From an uncultured Pseudomonadota bacterium (GTDB lineage Bacteria; Pseudomonadota; Alphaproteobacteria; RF32; CAG-239), in assembly GCA_949297185.1 (NCBI GenBank), contig CASFRM010000014.1:1-61149 (forward strand): 61,149 nt of DNA. The letters are read 5' to 3'. A program made the translations under genes and the position numbers. The notes under the pieces were generated by a model that was given only the letters and a program-made list of their open reading frames with translations, had not been told where the DNA came from and searched no databases. This document shows positions 24,187 to 32,207 of the stretch, one piece after another. How positions within the stretch are numbered: position 1 is the first letter of the stretch; each line of letters opens with the position of its first letter.

Positions 24187-25828
24187 AATAAATTGTGCCG
24201 TCTATGTTCGTAAATCTACCGAAAAAGGATTGGAGCTTGAGTTTAATTCATTGCATAATCAAGAAGAAGCATGCCGAAGCTATATATTATCACAAGCCTT
24301 TAACAACTGGGAGTATTTCAAAACTTATACCGATGGCGGAATTTCTGGTGGCACCATGGAACGTCCGGCCTTAAAACAAATGCTTGAAGATATTCGACAT
24401 GGATTAATACAGACAGTGGTGGTTTATAAAGTTGATCGTTTGTCCCGCTCAATTATGGACTTCCATAATATGATGAAAGAATTTGATAAATATGGTTGCA
24501 GCTTTGTTTCAATTACCCAAGCCTTTGACACGTCGACTTCCATGGGCAAGCTAACACTAAACATGCTGCTATCATTTGCTCAATTTGAGCGAGAGGTGTC
24601 TTCGGAACGTGTCCGTGATAAAATCCGTGCCAGTAAAGCCAAAGGCCTATGGACTGGAGGGATACCTAAACTAGGTTATGATATTATAGATAAAAAACTG
24701 GTTATAAATTCAATAGAAGCTGAACAGGTAAAAGATATTTTTGAAAGCTATTTAAAATGTGAATCTTTGGCAGAACTTGAAACCTTTGTCCAAACCAAAG
24801 GAATTACCCATAAACATTGGATTACTAATAAAGGTGTTGAGAAAGGCGGAAAACCATTAAAAACATCGGCATTACATAGGTTATTGCATGAAAAAATATA
24901 TTTAGGTTTAATTGAAAACAAGAAAACAGGACAAACTTTCAAAGGACACCATCAAGCAATTATCTCCAAAGAATTATGGGAGCAGGTACAAAATAAGCTG
25001 AAAGAAAATGATAAATGCAAAAATTCCAATCATGTACCAAATAATAATTTACTTACCGGAAAGCTGTTTAACACAGAAGGAACCGCCTTTGGCAACCAAG
25101 CAAACAGCAAAAAGAAAAGTACAAAACGCTATTATTACGCAATAAAAGGTTTATTTCTGCCGACAGAGCAAATTGATAAACTTACAAAAGAAGCAATAAG
25201 CGAAATTCTTGACAGCAATCTCAATGGAATAAACAAAGACAGTTCACTTGCTTTAAAGTTAATAAATTTTGCAGATATGGACTATTTAAAGCAGCGCAAC
25301 TTTATCCGTAACTTTGTTAACAAAATAATTTATCAAAAAGATCGCTTAACATTCTTTTTTAACACCGATCCTTTAATTCTATCAGCTTATACTGGTAATG
25401 CGTTAAACGAAAATAACAATCCATTAGACTTTATAGCCGACAATACCAACAATCAAATCATCTATGAAAAACAAGTGATTATTAATCGCGGATTATCAAG
25501 TAATATCTATAATGCCGGAAAAGTCGGACTGATGAGTATTAATGATAACAATCGCCTCATTGTCCGTGCCTTAGCTTATGCTTGGAAATTTAAGAAACTC
25601 TACGAAAAGGGACTAAGCACCGATGACATAGCCAAACAAGAAAAAATGTCGAAACGAACTATCTACAAATACCTAAATCTTGCCTACCTCTCACCAAGAA
25701 TAATTAATCAACTTCTCGATGGAACCTTAAACATTAACCTGCAAACACTATTTGAAATAGCTTCTAAAAACCTGAGTTTTGACGAGCAGGAAAAGATTCT
25801 AAATCTTCAATTTCTTGAGAATCTTTAA
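24179..25828 (+). CDS. large serine recombinase
   Basis: The 549-residue site-specific recombinase breaks and rejoins DNA through Ser13 (AVYVRKSTEKG). The resolvase domain spans about 1-150, with DRLSRSIMDF and the FAQFEREVSSERVRDKI helix. A recombinase domain with GGIPKLGYDI and LIENKKTGQTFKGHHQAII follows. The C-terminal 200 residues are helical, with an HTH-like segment KLYEKGLSTDDIAKQEKMSK. No zinc-ribbon Cys pairs are present. Length and start are standard. It overlaps DUF2924 by eight bases. This enzyme is the most likely integrase of the island, and it lies near the right-hand tRNA-Ser. Confidence 0.92.
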   Translation: MTRINCAVYVRKSTEKGLELEFNSLHNQEEACRSYILSQAFNNWEYFKTYTDGGISGGTMERPALKQMLEDIRHGLIQTVVVYKVDRLSRSIMDFHNMMKEFDKYGCSFVSITQAFDTSTSMGKLTLNMLLSFAQFEREVSSERVRDKIRASKAKGLWTGGIPKLGYDIIDKKLVINSIEAEQVKDIFESYLKCESLAELETFVQTKGITHKHWITNKGVEKGGKPLKTSALHRLLHEKIYLGLIENKKTGQTFKGHHQAIISKELWEQVQNKLKENDKCKNSNHVPNNNLLTGKLFNTEGTAFGNQANSKKKSTKRYYYAIKGLFLPTEQIDKLTKEAISEILDSNLNGINKDSSLALKLINFADMDYLKQRNFIRNFVNKIIYQKDRLTFFFNTDPLILSAYTGNALNENNNPLDFIADNTNNQIIYEKQVIINRGLSSNIYNAGKVGLMSINDNNRLIVRALAYAWKFKKLYEKGLSTDDIAKQEKMSKRTIYKYLNLAYLSPRIINQLLDGTLNINLQTLFEIASKNLSFDEQEKILNLQFLENL

Positions 25829-26267
25829 AATAGCGATATAGAGGCCCATCACGATTGAGCTTTACAAAGATTCCCATCTGATATCGATAAATACCATCTG
25901 GATTTGTAAAGGCTTTTAATTTTCTGACATCAGAATTATACTCATTATTCCACCATCCTTTAAACTCAATAATAACTTGATTATTGTGGTTGGTGGCACG
26001 TTTATGAAGTATTAAATCTGGCCGTGTTTTAAATTTTTCTCCTGTATCAACATCCATACACCACTTAGCTTCTTCTCCGTTTTTATTATATTCACAATCT
26101 AAATCATATCTATTCAATTCAGTGTCATATTTCATTAAGTCTTGTAAATAATAATAAATTCGAGAAACACAAGCTTGTTCCATTCCTCCTCTTTCAATAA
26201 GACATCGATCGTTATTATAGAACATGTGAATGGCTTCATTTAAAATAGATATAAATCGTTCAATCAT
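25764..26267 (-). CDS. small PD-(D/E)XK nuclease-like protein
   Basis: Starting at the ATG with an AGGGG site, at 26267, the protein has 167 residues. RPDLILHKR places D84 and, after a strand, VIIEFKGWW places E101-F-K103, a PD-(D/E)XK core; flanking helices fit the small restriction-like fold. A longer frame back to 26411 adds 48 residues without a ribosome site. Its last 65 bases overlap the end of the serine recombinase on the other strand. It is transcribed alone, between recombinase and tRNA-Ser, a common position for a cargo gene. No relative can be named. Confidence 0.6.
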   Translation of the reverse strand: MIERFISILNEAIHMFYNNDRCLIERGGMEQACVSRIYYYLQDLMKYDTELNRYDLDCEYNKNGEEAKWCMDVDTGEKFKTRPDLILHKRATNHNNQVIIEFKGWWNNEYNSDVRKLKAFTNPDGIYRYQMGIFVKLNRDGPLYRYFKDSQEIEDLESFPARQNSGF

Positions 26268-26409
26268 TTTCCCCTCGCTAAAGTGACTCGCATAAAATCG
26301 GCAATGTATGTAACTGCCGGAAATTTTGCGTTTTTTGATTTTAAATGAGCTTACCATAGTCAATTTATCAAAGTCAACCGCCCGCAAAGCCCGCAATACC
26401 GGAGGATGC

Positions 26410-26435
26410 AAAAAAAGACGCTATATCTAAGCGTC
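26410..26435 (-). terminator. terminator of tRNA-Ser
   Basis: On the minus strand GACGC/GCGTC brackets a nine-base loop and is followed by seven T, starting 13 bases beyond the tRNA CCA end. Confidence 0.7.
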
Positions 26436-26448
26436 CTTTCAAATAAAC

Positions 26449-26540
26449 TGGCGGATGAGGAGGGATTTGAACCCCCGATACGAGTCACCCCGTATACACG
26501 ATTTCGAGTCGCGCGCATTCAGCCTCTCTGCCACTCATCC
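26449..26540 (-). tRNA. tRNA-Ser(CGA)
   Basis: The minus strand folds as a class II tRNA: acceptor GGATGAG/CTCATCC, discriminator G and encoded CCA, anticodon stem CGCGA/TCGTG with loop CTCGAAA (anticodon CGA), a long variable arm and T-arm GGGGGTTCAAATCCC. It marks the right end of the accessory island. Its upstream DNA repeats its first ten bases (see the 161-bp repeat). Confidence 0.92.
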
Positions 26541-26866
26541 ATTTGGTGCTTTTATTTTCAAAATAATATTTGTTTCAAATCCTTTTGGATGCGCGCTCCT
26601 TCGGGCTAAAGCCCTCTCGCGCTTAATTGGCTCGTAGCATTTAAAATGCTTCTCGCCGATCTACACTGCGTTGCGATTCCAGCCTCTTAAGCCACTCATC
26701 CATTTGGTGTTTTTATTTTCAAAATAATATTTGTTTCAAATCCTTTTGGATGCGCGCTCCTTCGGGCTAAAGCCCTCTCGCGCTTAATTGGCTCGTAGCA
26801 TTGAAAATGCTTCTCGCCGATCTACACTGCGTTGCGATTCCAGCCTCTTAAGCCACTCATCCATTT
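26531..26866. repeat. 161-bp tandem repeat containing tRNA-Ser 5' ends
   Basis: Copies begin at 26531, 26692 and (only the first bases) 26853. Copies 1 and 2 differ by only a few bases (for example C/T in GGTG(C/T)TTTT and T/G in AGCATT(T/G)AAA). Each unit starts with the tRNA-Ser 5' end CCACTCATCC (plus strand). Each then carries GGGCTAAAGCCC and AGCATT-AAAATGCT hairpins. The unit ends in a variant D-arm-like stretch. No gene lies in it. Confidence 0.85.
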
Positions 26867-27045
26867 TTGCGTTGATTTCTGAAAATTCACATCTTCGCTC
26901 ACTATCTATTAGCCGTTTTATTTTTATTTTGCAAGCAGATTTTATATTTTTTATTATTATTGCGGAATTAATTTTTAAGGTTGATTTATTTTGCTTGCAG
27001 AGTAAAATGCTTTCATTCGTTAAAACTTATATAAAGGATAGCTAT
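26867..27045. other. A+T-rich upstream region of the kdsB-like gene
   Basis: Nothing coding is visible. The stretch is strongly A+T-rich and should hold the promoter of the kdsB-like gene, but several equally weak boxes make a choice impossible. TTTTGCAAGCAG and TTTTGCTTGCAG (26928, 26988) are an imperfect direct repeat. Confidence 0.35.
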
Positions 27046-27861
27046 ATGAAAACTCTGATTGGTATTCCGGCTCGTTATGGTTCTACTCGTTTTCCCGGTA
27101 AACCTTTGGCTAAAATTGCCGGCAAAGAAATGCTCTTGCGGGTGTGGGAAAATGCTCTTAAAGCTGCAGCGAAGTTTGATGGTTGTGAGGCTTTTGTGGC
27201 AACCGATGATCAAAGAATTGTCGATTTTTGTAAACAACATAATATCAATGTAATGATGACCTCCGAAAATTGTTTGACCGGAACCGACAGAATTGTCGAA
27301 CTAGCTCACAAAATGCCGGAAAAACCGGAGTTTGTCGTTAATTTGCAAGGTGATAATCCTTTGTGTCCGACTTGGTTTGTTGAGGCCGTTATTGCCGCGT
27401 ACTATAACGATAATACCGTCGATACCGTTACTCCGGTGGTTAATTTGAGTTGGGAAGAACTCGATAATTTACGTGAACATAAAAAGTCTACTCCTTTTAG
27501 CGGTACAACAGCCGTGTTTGACAGTAAGGGCGATGCTTTTTGGTTTTCGAAAAATATTATTCCGGCAATTCGTAAAGAAGAAAAAATTAGAGAAAATTCG
27601 CCGTCTTCTCCGGTATATCGTCAAGTCGGATTATACGGATATCGTATGGATATCTTGGATAAAATCGCTAACCTACCTGAAGGTAAGTATGAAAAACTTG
27701 AAGGCCTGGAACAACTTCGTTGGATCGAAAATAATATTAAGGTGCGTTGTGTTCAGGTTGATTATCGCAACTATAAAAAAATGGCTTCGCTCTCCGGGGT
27801 TGATTCTCCTGAGGATGTGGCCAGAGTGGAAAAAGTTTTGGCCGAGTGCGGCGAATTTTAG
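27046..27861 (+). CDS. kdsB: 3-deoxy-manno-octulosonate cytidylyltransferase-like (CMP-Kdo synthetase)
   Basis: The enzyme would activate Kdo with CTP to CMP-Kdo for the inner core of LPS, in the cytoplasm. Visible motifs are IPARYGSTRFPGKPLAKI at the nucleotide loop (residues 6-23), VATDD, NLQGDNP, and RQVGLYGYRMDIL with the C-terminal EGLEQLRWIENNI. The ATG at 27046 with AAGGA seven bases upstream gives 271 residues, a little over the usual 245-260. An earlier in-frame start at 26788 lies in repeat DNA and is rejected. LQGDNPL instead of the common QGDEP is a small departure, so another sugar cytidylyltransferase remains possible. The phosphatase gene follows at 12 bases. Confidence 0.85.
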   Translation: MKTLIGIPARYGSTRFPGKPLAKIAGKEMLLRVWENALKAAAKFDGCEAFVATDDQRIVDFCKQHNINVMMTSENCLTGTDRIVELAHKMPEKPEFVVNLQGDNPLCPTWFVEAVIAAYYNDNTVDTVTPVVNLSWEELDNLREHKKSTPFSGTTAVFDSKGDAFWFSKNIIPAIRKEEKIRENSPSSPVYRQVGLYGYRMDILDKIANLPEGKYEKLEGLEQLRWIENNIKVRCVQVDYRNYKKMASLSGVDSPEDVARVEKVLAECGEF

Positions 27862-27873
27862 GAGTTTTTTATT

Positions 27874-28515
27874 ATGACTACCAGAATAATTATTGCCAGA
27901 CACGGAAATACCTTTACCAAAGACCAAACTCCGACCCGCGTTGGCGGAAGAACCGATTTACCTTTGGTCGAAGAGGAAAGAGGAACACTGGTTGGAAAAT
28001 ATCTTAAAGATGTCGGCTTACTGCCGGATAAAATCTGGGCAGCTCCGCTAAAAAGAACCATGAAAACCGCAGAGTTAGCAGCTGCGGCTATGGGAATAAA
28101 TTTGCCGGTTGAAGAAGATAATTCGTTTCGCGAAATAGATTACGGACCGGATGAAAATAAAACCGAAGACGAAGTTATTGCTCGTATCGGTCAAGAGGCT
28201 ATTGATAAGTGGAATGCCGAAGCAATTGTGCCTGATGGCTGGAAAGTCGATGTTGAAGGTACAATCAACACATGGATTGATTTGGGCAAGAAAGTATTTG
28301 CCGAATATAAGGATAAAAATGTGTTGGTGGTTTCATCAAACGGGGTTATTAGGTTTGCTCCTTATTTGACTGGAGATTTTGCGAAGTTTGCTTCTGAACA
28401 CGATATTAAAGTCGGAACCGGTTGTGTTTGTATTTTTGAGAAAGAAAATGAAAACACTCCGTGGAAGTGCATTGAGTGGAACTTAAAGCCAAAAAAATAT
28501 TTTGAAAATAAGTAA
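27874..28515 (+). CDS. histidine phosphatase family protein
   Basis: The 213-residue phosphoglycerate-mutase-like phosphatase has the catalytic RHG in IIIARHGNTF (residues 8-10), a proton donor Glu in FREIDYG (about 87), and a second His position replaced by LVVSSNGVIRF, where SN rather than SH appears. That replacement of the second catalytic His is unusual and may lower or alter activity. It follows the kdsB-like gene by 12 bases and ends at a terminator, so the two form an operon; a link to Kdo metabolism is inferred only from this. Confidence 0.85.
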   Translation: MTTRIIIARHGNTFTKDQTPTRVGGRTDLPLVEEERGTLVGKYLKDVGLLPDKIWAAPLKRTMKTAELAAAAMGINLPVEEDNSFREIDYGPDENKTEDEVIARIGQEAIDKWNAEAIVPDGWKVDVEGTINTWIDLGKKVFAEYKDKNVLVVSSNGVIRFAPYLTGDFAKFASEHDIKVGTGCVCIFEKENENTPWKCIEWNLKPKKYFENK

Positions 28516-28539
28516 TAAAATCAAAAAACTGCCGAGAAA

Positions 28540-28571
28540 AAATTCCGTACGAGCTGCGGAATTTTTTTTGG
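28540..28571 (+). terminator. terminator after the phosphatase gene
   Basis: AAAATTCCG/CGGAATTTT forms the stem around a nine-base loop and is followed by a run of T. Confidence 0.8.
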
Positions 28572-28733
28572 CATAAAGAAAAGCTGCAACAAAAAAAAGG
28601 TGGTTTAGATGATTGTTTCAAGTTTAATCGCAATGCGGAGCCCGATGCAACCAAAAAAGCATTTTTTGGTTGCAAAAAAAAAAAAATACTTATCATAAGA
28701 AGTATAGGGTGTTTATTATTTAGGGGACGTGTC
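28572..28733 (+). promoter_or_regulatory. upstream region of the Cys-rich genes with a 13-A tract
   Basis: It holds a hairpin AACCAAAAAA/TTTTTTGGTT, an uninterrupted run of 13 A at 28674-28686 about 48 bases before the ATG, and an imperfect hairpin ATACTTAT/ATAAGAAGTAT. AGGGGAC provides the ribosome site. Homopolymer length changes here could alter expression. Confidence 0.45.
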
Positions 28734-29705
28734 ATGAACAGAATCGTTTTCTTTGTGATAGCGGCAGTAATGTGCTATGGTGCGTGTTGGGCCAAGGTGG
28801 TGCCTGTGCACGAGTATATGCAATCACGACTTACTGATGGTTTGCAAGCTCCATGTTTTAATTATCCGCTGAATAGTTGTCCGACCAACGGAGTTTGTGA
28901 TAAGTGTCCTTCTGGCAATAAATATGTTTTAAATGAATGTATTTCTCCTTATGTTTTAAGTGGGGTTTCTTGCGTATGTCCTGCGACAGTTAAGCTAGCA
29001 TATACTAATGATAAATGTGTACAAACGTGTAATGGAAATTGTGTTAAGAAAAGCTGTACCCCAAGCTCAAATCAAAGTGGATGTACAAACGGAACCATGA
29101 AGTGTGATAACGGCTGCGGTAGTAAGACCAGAGTTTGTTGTAATGCCTGTGTCGATTTGATAACGACGAAGCCAAGTAATTCAAGCTATACCTACGCATC
29201 ATGTAAAGATGGAAGCGGAACTAAGCAAATTAAAAACGGTTGGCAATGTAATAACGGGTATTACAAGGTTGGTAATGCGTGTGAAAAAATCTGTAATACA
29301 AATTCTTGTTCCGGTTATACTTTGACATCTTGTCCGATGGGTAAAGTTTGTAGTGGGTGTAGTGTAGTGAATTCAGATTGTTCGAGCGGCGGTAAAAAAT
29401 ATAAAGTTACCGGATGTACGGCGGTGTCGTGTATAGGGTATACATTAACATCTTGTCCAGAGGGAACAATATGCGAATCTTGTGATAAGATTAATTCAAA
29501 TTGCTCTAGTGGTGGTAGAAAATATAAAGCTATCGGTTGTGCATTAAATTGGGTGGATACGCAAAGTTATTGGTGTGCCGTGCCGCAGACTACCGATTGT
29601 ACGGCTTTGGGGTATGATAAATCAAGTGGTTCGTGCAGTGGTGAGTTAATGCAGTTCGGTTGTCCGTTTGATAAAACTAAATTTGCCTGTATTGAATTAT
29701 ATTAG
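28734..29705 (+). CDS. secreted cysteine-rich repeat protein
   Basis: An N-terminal signal peptide (FFVIAAVMCYGACWA, cleavage near residue 20) is followed by about 40 cysteines in 300 residues. Two near-identical repeats of about 40 residues occur: SCSGYTLTSCPMGKVC and SCIGYTLTSCPEGTIC, each with NS(D/N)CSSGG(K/R)KYK. The C-terminal module TTDCTALGYDKSSGSC-CPFD-C is shared with the next gene. I do not recognise the family; disulphide-rich surface proteins of this look suggest adhesion or host contact, which is inference. A strong AGGGGA site supports the ATG. Confidence 0.75.
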   Translation: MNRIVFFVIAAVMCYGACWAKVVPVHEYMQSRLTDGLQAPCFNYPLNSCPTNGVCDKCPSGNKYVLNECISPYVLSGVSCVCPATVKLAYTNDKCVQTCNGNCVKKSCTPSSNQSGCTNGTMKCDNGCGSKTRVCCNACVDLITTKPSNSSYTYASCKDGSGTKQIKNGWQCNNGYYKVGNACEKICNTNSCSGYTLTSCPMGKVCSGCSVVNSDCSSGGKKYKVTGCTAVSCIGYTLTSCPEGTICESCDKINSNCSSGGRKYKAIGCALNWVDTQSYWCAVPQTTDCTALGYDKSSGSCSGELMQFGCPFDKTKFACIELY

Positions 29706-29716
29706 GGAGAAAAGCG

Positions 29717-30439
29717 ATGTCTATGTTGCATAATATGTTGTTATTGACCGGTGTGTGCGGCGGATGTTTAGCTGCTTGGAATGTGAACGCGGTTGATTGT
29801 GTGGAAAGCGATTGTGCCGCTTTGGGGTATAATATGGCCGAGGATGTTTGTGAGGGGCCGTTGGTGCGTTGTCCGTTTGATACATCAAAAGTAATTTGTA
29901 AGGAAAAAAAGTCTTGTGATGATGCTGTGCGAGGAGATATTTTGTATTCAGATTTTACTTGCAGTAGTGATATTGTTCCGGGTAAGACTCCTATTGCTGT
30001 AGTATTAGAACCGAGTACCCGTACAGCAATTGCTGTAAACCATAGCCGAAAAGAACTCATCTTAGGAAGTTGTAGGTATGCTGAGACTGATACTTCTCTA
30101 TATTATCAAACTCCTGAAGCGATATCATACATGGTTGAAAAACATGGGTGTTCTTGTCCAGCCTGTGATTATATATTGTCATATTCGACAGAGGGAACAG
30201 AAGCGGGTGATTGGTTTCCGCTAGAAGGAGTTGTTAAATATGAAGAAGTTCAAGATACTTTAAGAAGGATATCAGGAAATGTGATATCTCAAGAAGAATA
30301 TTGGGGCTTTTATTGCCTATTTAATCGGGGTAATTATGGAAAAGTAGTATGTCGCTATCGTGTTCTTGGAAGAAACGGGATAGGGAATGAGTATCTACCC
30401 TATAATCCTCTTCCTGTATATCCAGGGATACATTATTAA
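29717..30439 (+). CDS. secreted protein sharing the C-terminal module of its neighbour
   Basis: The 240-residue protein has a signal-like N-terminus (LLLTGVCGGCLAAWNVNA). Residues about 27-62 read SDCAALGYNMAEDVC-EGPLVRCPFDTSKVIC, the same DC-ALGY-C-CPFD-K-C module that ends the preceding protein. The remaining 180 residues are unrelated, with few cysteines (CSCPACDY). The gene starts 12 bases after the previous stop with GGGAGAAAAG as ribosome site, so both are made together. Function is unknown; export beyond the inner membrane is likely. Confidence 0.7.
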   Translation: MSMLHNMLLLTGVCGGCLAAWNVNAVDCVESDCAALGYNMAEDVCEGPLVRCPFDTSKVICKEKKSCDDAVRGDILYSDFTCSSDIVPGKTPIAVVLEPSTRTAIAVNHSRKELILGSCRYAETDTSLYYQTPEAISYMVEKHGCSCPACDYILSYSTEGTEAGDWFPLEGVVKYEEVQDTLRRISGNVISQEEYWGFYCLFNRGNYGKVVCRYRVLGRNGIGNEYLPYNPLPVYPGIHY

Positions 30440-30573
30440 TCTAACGATATAAAAACAAGTTTTAAGCGGGTGGTTTATTTGATTTTGACATAGCACATAT
30501 TATATCCGCTTAAATCAGGTACCCCCTAGTAAGATTGTCTTGCCCGGGGGTATCGCCTTTTGTATAAACTGTG
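30440..30573. terminator. convergent intergenic region with GC-rich hairpin
   Basis: TACCCCC at 30520 and GGGGGTA at 30545 pair around an 18-base loop between the Cys-rich genes and the convergent fliP. No T-run follows on the plus strand. A role as bidirectional transcription barrier is likely. Confidence 0.4.
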
Positions 30574-31311
30574 TTACTGGAAACTATTCATCAAAGAACC
30601 GGCTAACATATACCAGCCATCTATTAATACAAAAAAGATTATCTTAAACGGCAGAGATATTACACTCGGTGGTAACATCATCATACCCATCGACATTAGA
30701 ACCGAGGCAATAACCATATCAATTATTAAGAACGGTATGTATATCAAAAAACCAATTTCAAAAGCTCTTCTTAGCTCGCTTATCATAAAGGCGGGAATGG
30801 TTGTTTTTAATGAAGCCTCTTTAATGTTTTCGGGCTTTTCTTTGGCTAAGTCGTTAAACAGCAACAGGTCTTTTTCGCGAGTGTTTTTGACCATAAATTC
30901 TTTTAGCGGTTCTGCAGCTTTTTCCAATCCTTCGGTAAGTTCTATCTTCTCATCAATAACCGGTTTGATGCCTTGCTCCCAAGATTTCTCAAAGGCAGGT
31001 GTCATAATAAAAATCGTCATGAAAAAGGCTAAAGATATCAGAACCATATTAGGCGGGGTAGCATTGGTGGCAAGAGCCGAGCGGGTAATCGAAAATACTA
31101 CGATTAGGCGGGTGAAAGATGTCATCATTATGACAATGGACGGAGCTAATGACAGAACCGTTATAAGCGCCAAAACTCCAAATATTCGTGCCGATGCCGT
31201 GCCGGTCGAAACTTCGCCTAAATCCAGACTCAAGTTTTGAGCAAATGCAGGATGTGCCGCACTTACAAAAATTATGCTAAACAGAAATAATTTTATTATC
31301 TTTTTAATCAT
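30574..31311 (-). CDS. fliP: flagellar export protein FliP
   Basis: FliP forms the core of the flagellar type III export gate with FliQ and FliR. From the ATG at 31311 it has 245 residues. It starts with a cleavable signal peptide (IIKLFLFSIIFVSAAHPAFAQ), as FliP alone among gate proteins does. Hallmarks SIVIMMTSFTRLIVVFSITR, LPPSVISLPFKIIFFVLIDG and FAFMISELRRAFEIGF-like segments are visible (here IPAFMISELRRAFEIGFLIY). It overlaps fliO by eight bases. A longer frame back to 31389 lies inside fliO and is rejected. Confidence 0.95.
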   Translation of the reverse strand: MIKKIIKLFLFSIIFVSAAHPAFAQNLSLDLGEVSTGTASARIFGVLALITVLSLAPSIVIMMTSFTRLIVVFSITRSALATNATPPNMVLISLAFFMTIFIMTPAFEKSWEQGIKPVIDEKIELTEGLEKAAEPLKEFMVKNTREKDLLLFNDLAKEKPENIKEASLKTTIPAFMISELRRAFEIGFLIYIPFLIIDMVIASVLMSMGMMMLPPSVISLPFKIIFFVLIDGWYMLAGSLMNSFQ

Positions 31312-31588
31312 TTTTCCCGACTTTCTTTGCGGAGGAGTGTAGTAATACATTGTTATTGCCGATAAGCAACAAATACTCGGAAGAATCACATTCCATTAAA
31401 ACAACGGAAGTTTTAGAATCGATAATTTTTCTTTCGATAATTTGAATACGATTGCTTTTTTGGTTTGGTCCAAGATTAATTGCACAACCTTTACTTTGGC
31501 AAAACTTGATAAACCACAAAACAATAAATACTAAGCCCAGCACAAATACGAGTGAGAGTAAGGCTTGTAAGATATGTCCGAATTCCAT
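31304..31588 (-). CDS. fliO: flagellar protein FliO
   Basis: FliO assists assembly and stability of FliP. This short version (94 residues) has one membrane helix at about 8-28 (LLSLVFVLGLVFIVLWFIKF) and a small beta domain with RIQIIERKIIDSKTSVVLME and EYLLLIGNNNVLLH, typical of the family. It is placed directly before fliP with an eight-base overlap. The identification leans on this position, since FliO diverges strongly. Confidence 0.85.
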   Translation of the reverse strand: MEFGHILQALLSLVFVLGLVFIVLWFIKFCQSKGCAINLGPNQKSNRIQIIERKIIDSKTSVVLMECDSSEYLLLIGNNNVLLHSSAKKVGKND

Positions 31589-31694
31589 CTGATTTTCCTT
31601 GAATTAATGCTTGCGCCGATTATACTTCTTTGTGCTGGGATTAGTCAATAAAAGCCTTGCCCTTGTTGATATTGTTTGGTATCTATATCTTGCT

Positions 31695-32207
31695 ATGGAA
31701 AAGAAAAAAGAAATTATCTCTCAAGAGAGGCGAACCGACGGCTTAGTTAATATGAGCGGTTTGCTGATGCCGTTGGCTAAAAAAATGCTCGGTAAAAAAG
31801 CTTTTGCCGAGGCTGATGTAATATGTAATTGGCAAAATATTGTCGGTGAAGATACTGCCAGTTTTTCAAGGCCCTTAAAGATAGAATTTAAAAGGGGAGA
31901 AAAAGTTAACGGGTGTCTTTATATTGAAACATTGAGCGGTGCCGCGGCTCTTGAATTGCAGATGAAAACCAAGCTGATTATTGAAAAAGTTAATACATTT
32001 TTTGGCTATGGTGCAGTGCAAAATATTAAGATATTGCAGAATCTGCAAGATATATCCGTTAAGCCTATCAATAACCATGAAAAAATACTTGTAAGCAAGG
32101 AAGAAGAATCTTATATTGAAAGCGCGGTCGGGGAAGTTAAAAATAAAAATTTGGCCGAAGCGTTGCAGAACTTGGGACGCGCTGTGATTAAAAATAATAA
32201 AAAATAA
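31695..32207 (+). CDS. dciA: DciA-like (DUF721) protein
   Basis: DciA-type proteins load the replicative helicase DnaB in bacteria lacking DnaC. From the ATG at 31695 the protein has 170 residues. The DUF721 core lies at about 20-110 (ICNWQNIVGEDTASFSRPLK, CLYIETLSGAAALELQMKT, INTFFGYGAVQNIKI-like). The tail is charged. The longer frame beginning at 31611 adds 28 hydrophobic residues without a ribosome site. Its stop overlaps the start of the DsbA-like gene by one base. Confidence 0.8.
   Translation: MEKKKEIISQERRTDGLVNMSGLLMPLAKKMLGKKAFAEADVICNWQNIVGEDTASFSRPLKIEFKRGEKVNGCLYIETLSGAAALELQMKTKLIIEKVNTFFGYGAVQNIKILQNLQDISVKPINNHEKILVSKEEESYIESAVGEVKNKNLAEALQNLGRAVIKNNKK

Noticed and set aside
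26531-26866. CRISPR array
   Set aside because: Units of 161 bp are contiguous and nearly identical, with no short repeats and variable spacers, and no cas gene is nearby.
26788-27045. N-terminal extension of the kdsB-like gene
   Set aside because: The extension translates the 161-bp repeat and A+T-rich spacer. The ATG at 27046 has an AAGGA site and begins exactly at the family N-terminus.
30560-31240. 226-codon plus-strand frame opposite fliP
   Set aside because: FliP on the other strand is unmistakable; this frame lacks a ribosome site and motifs.
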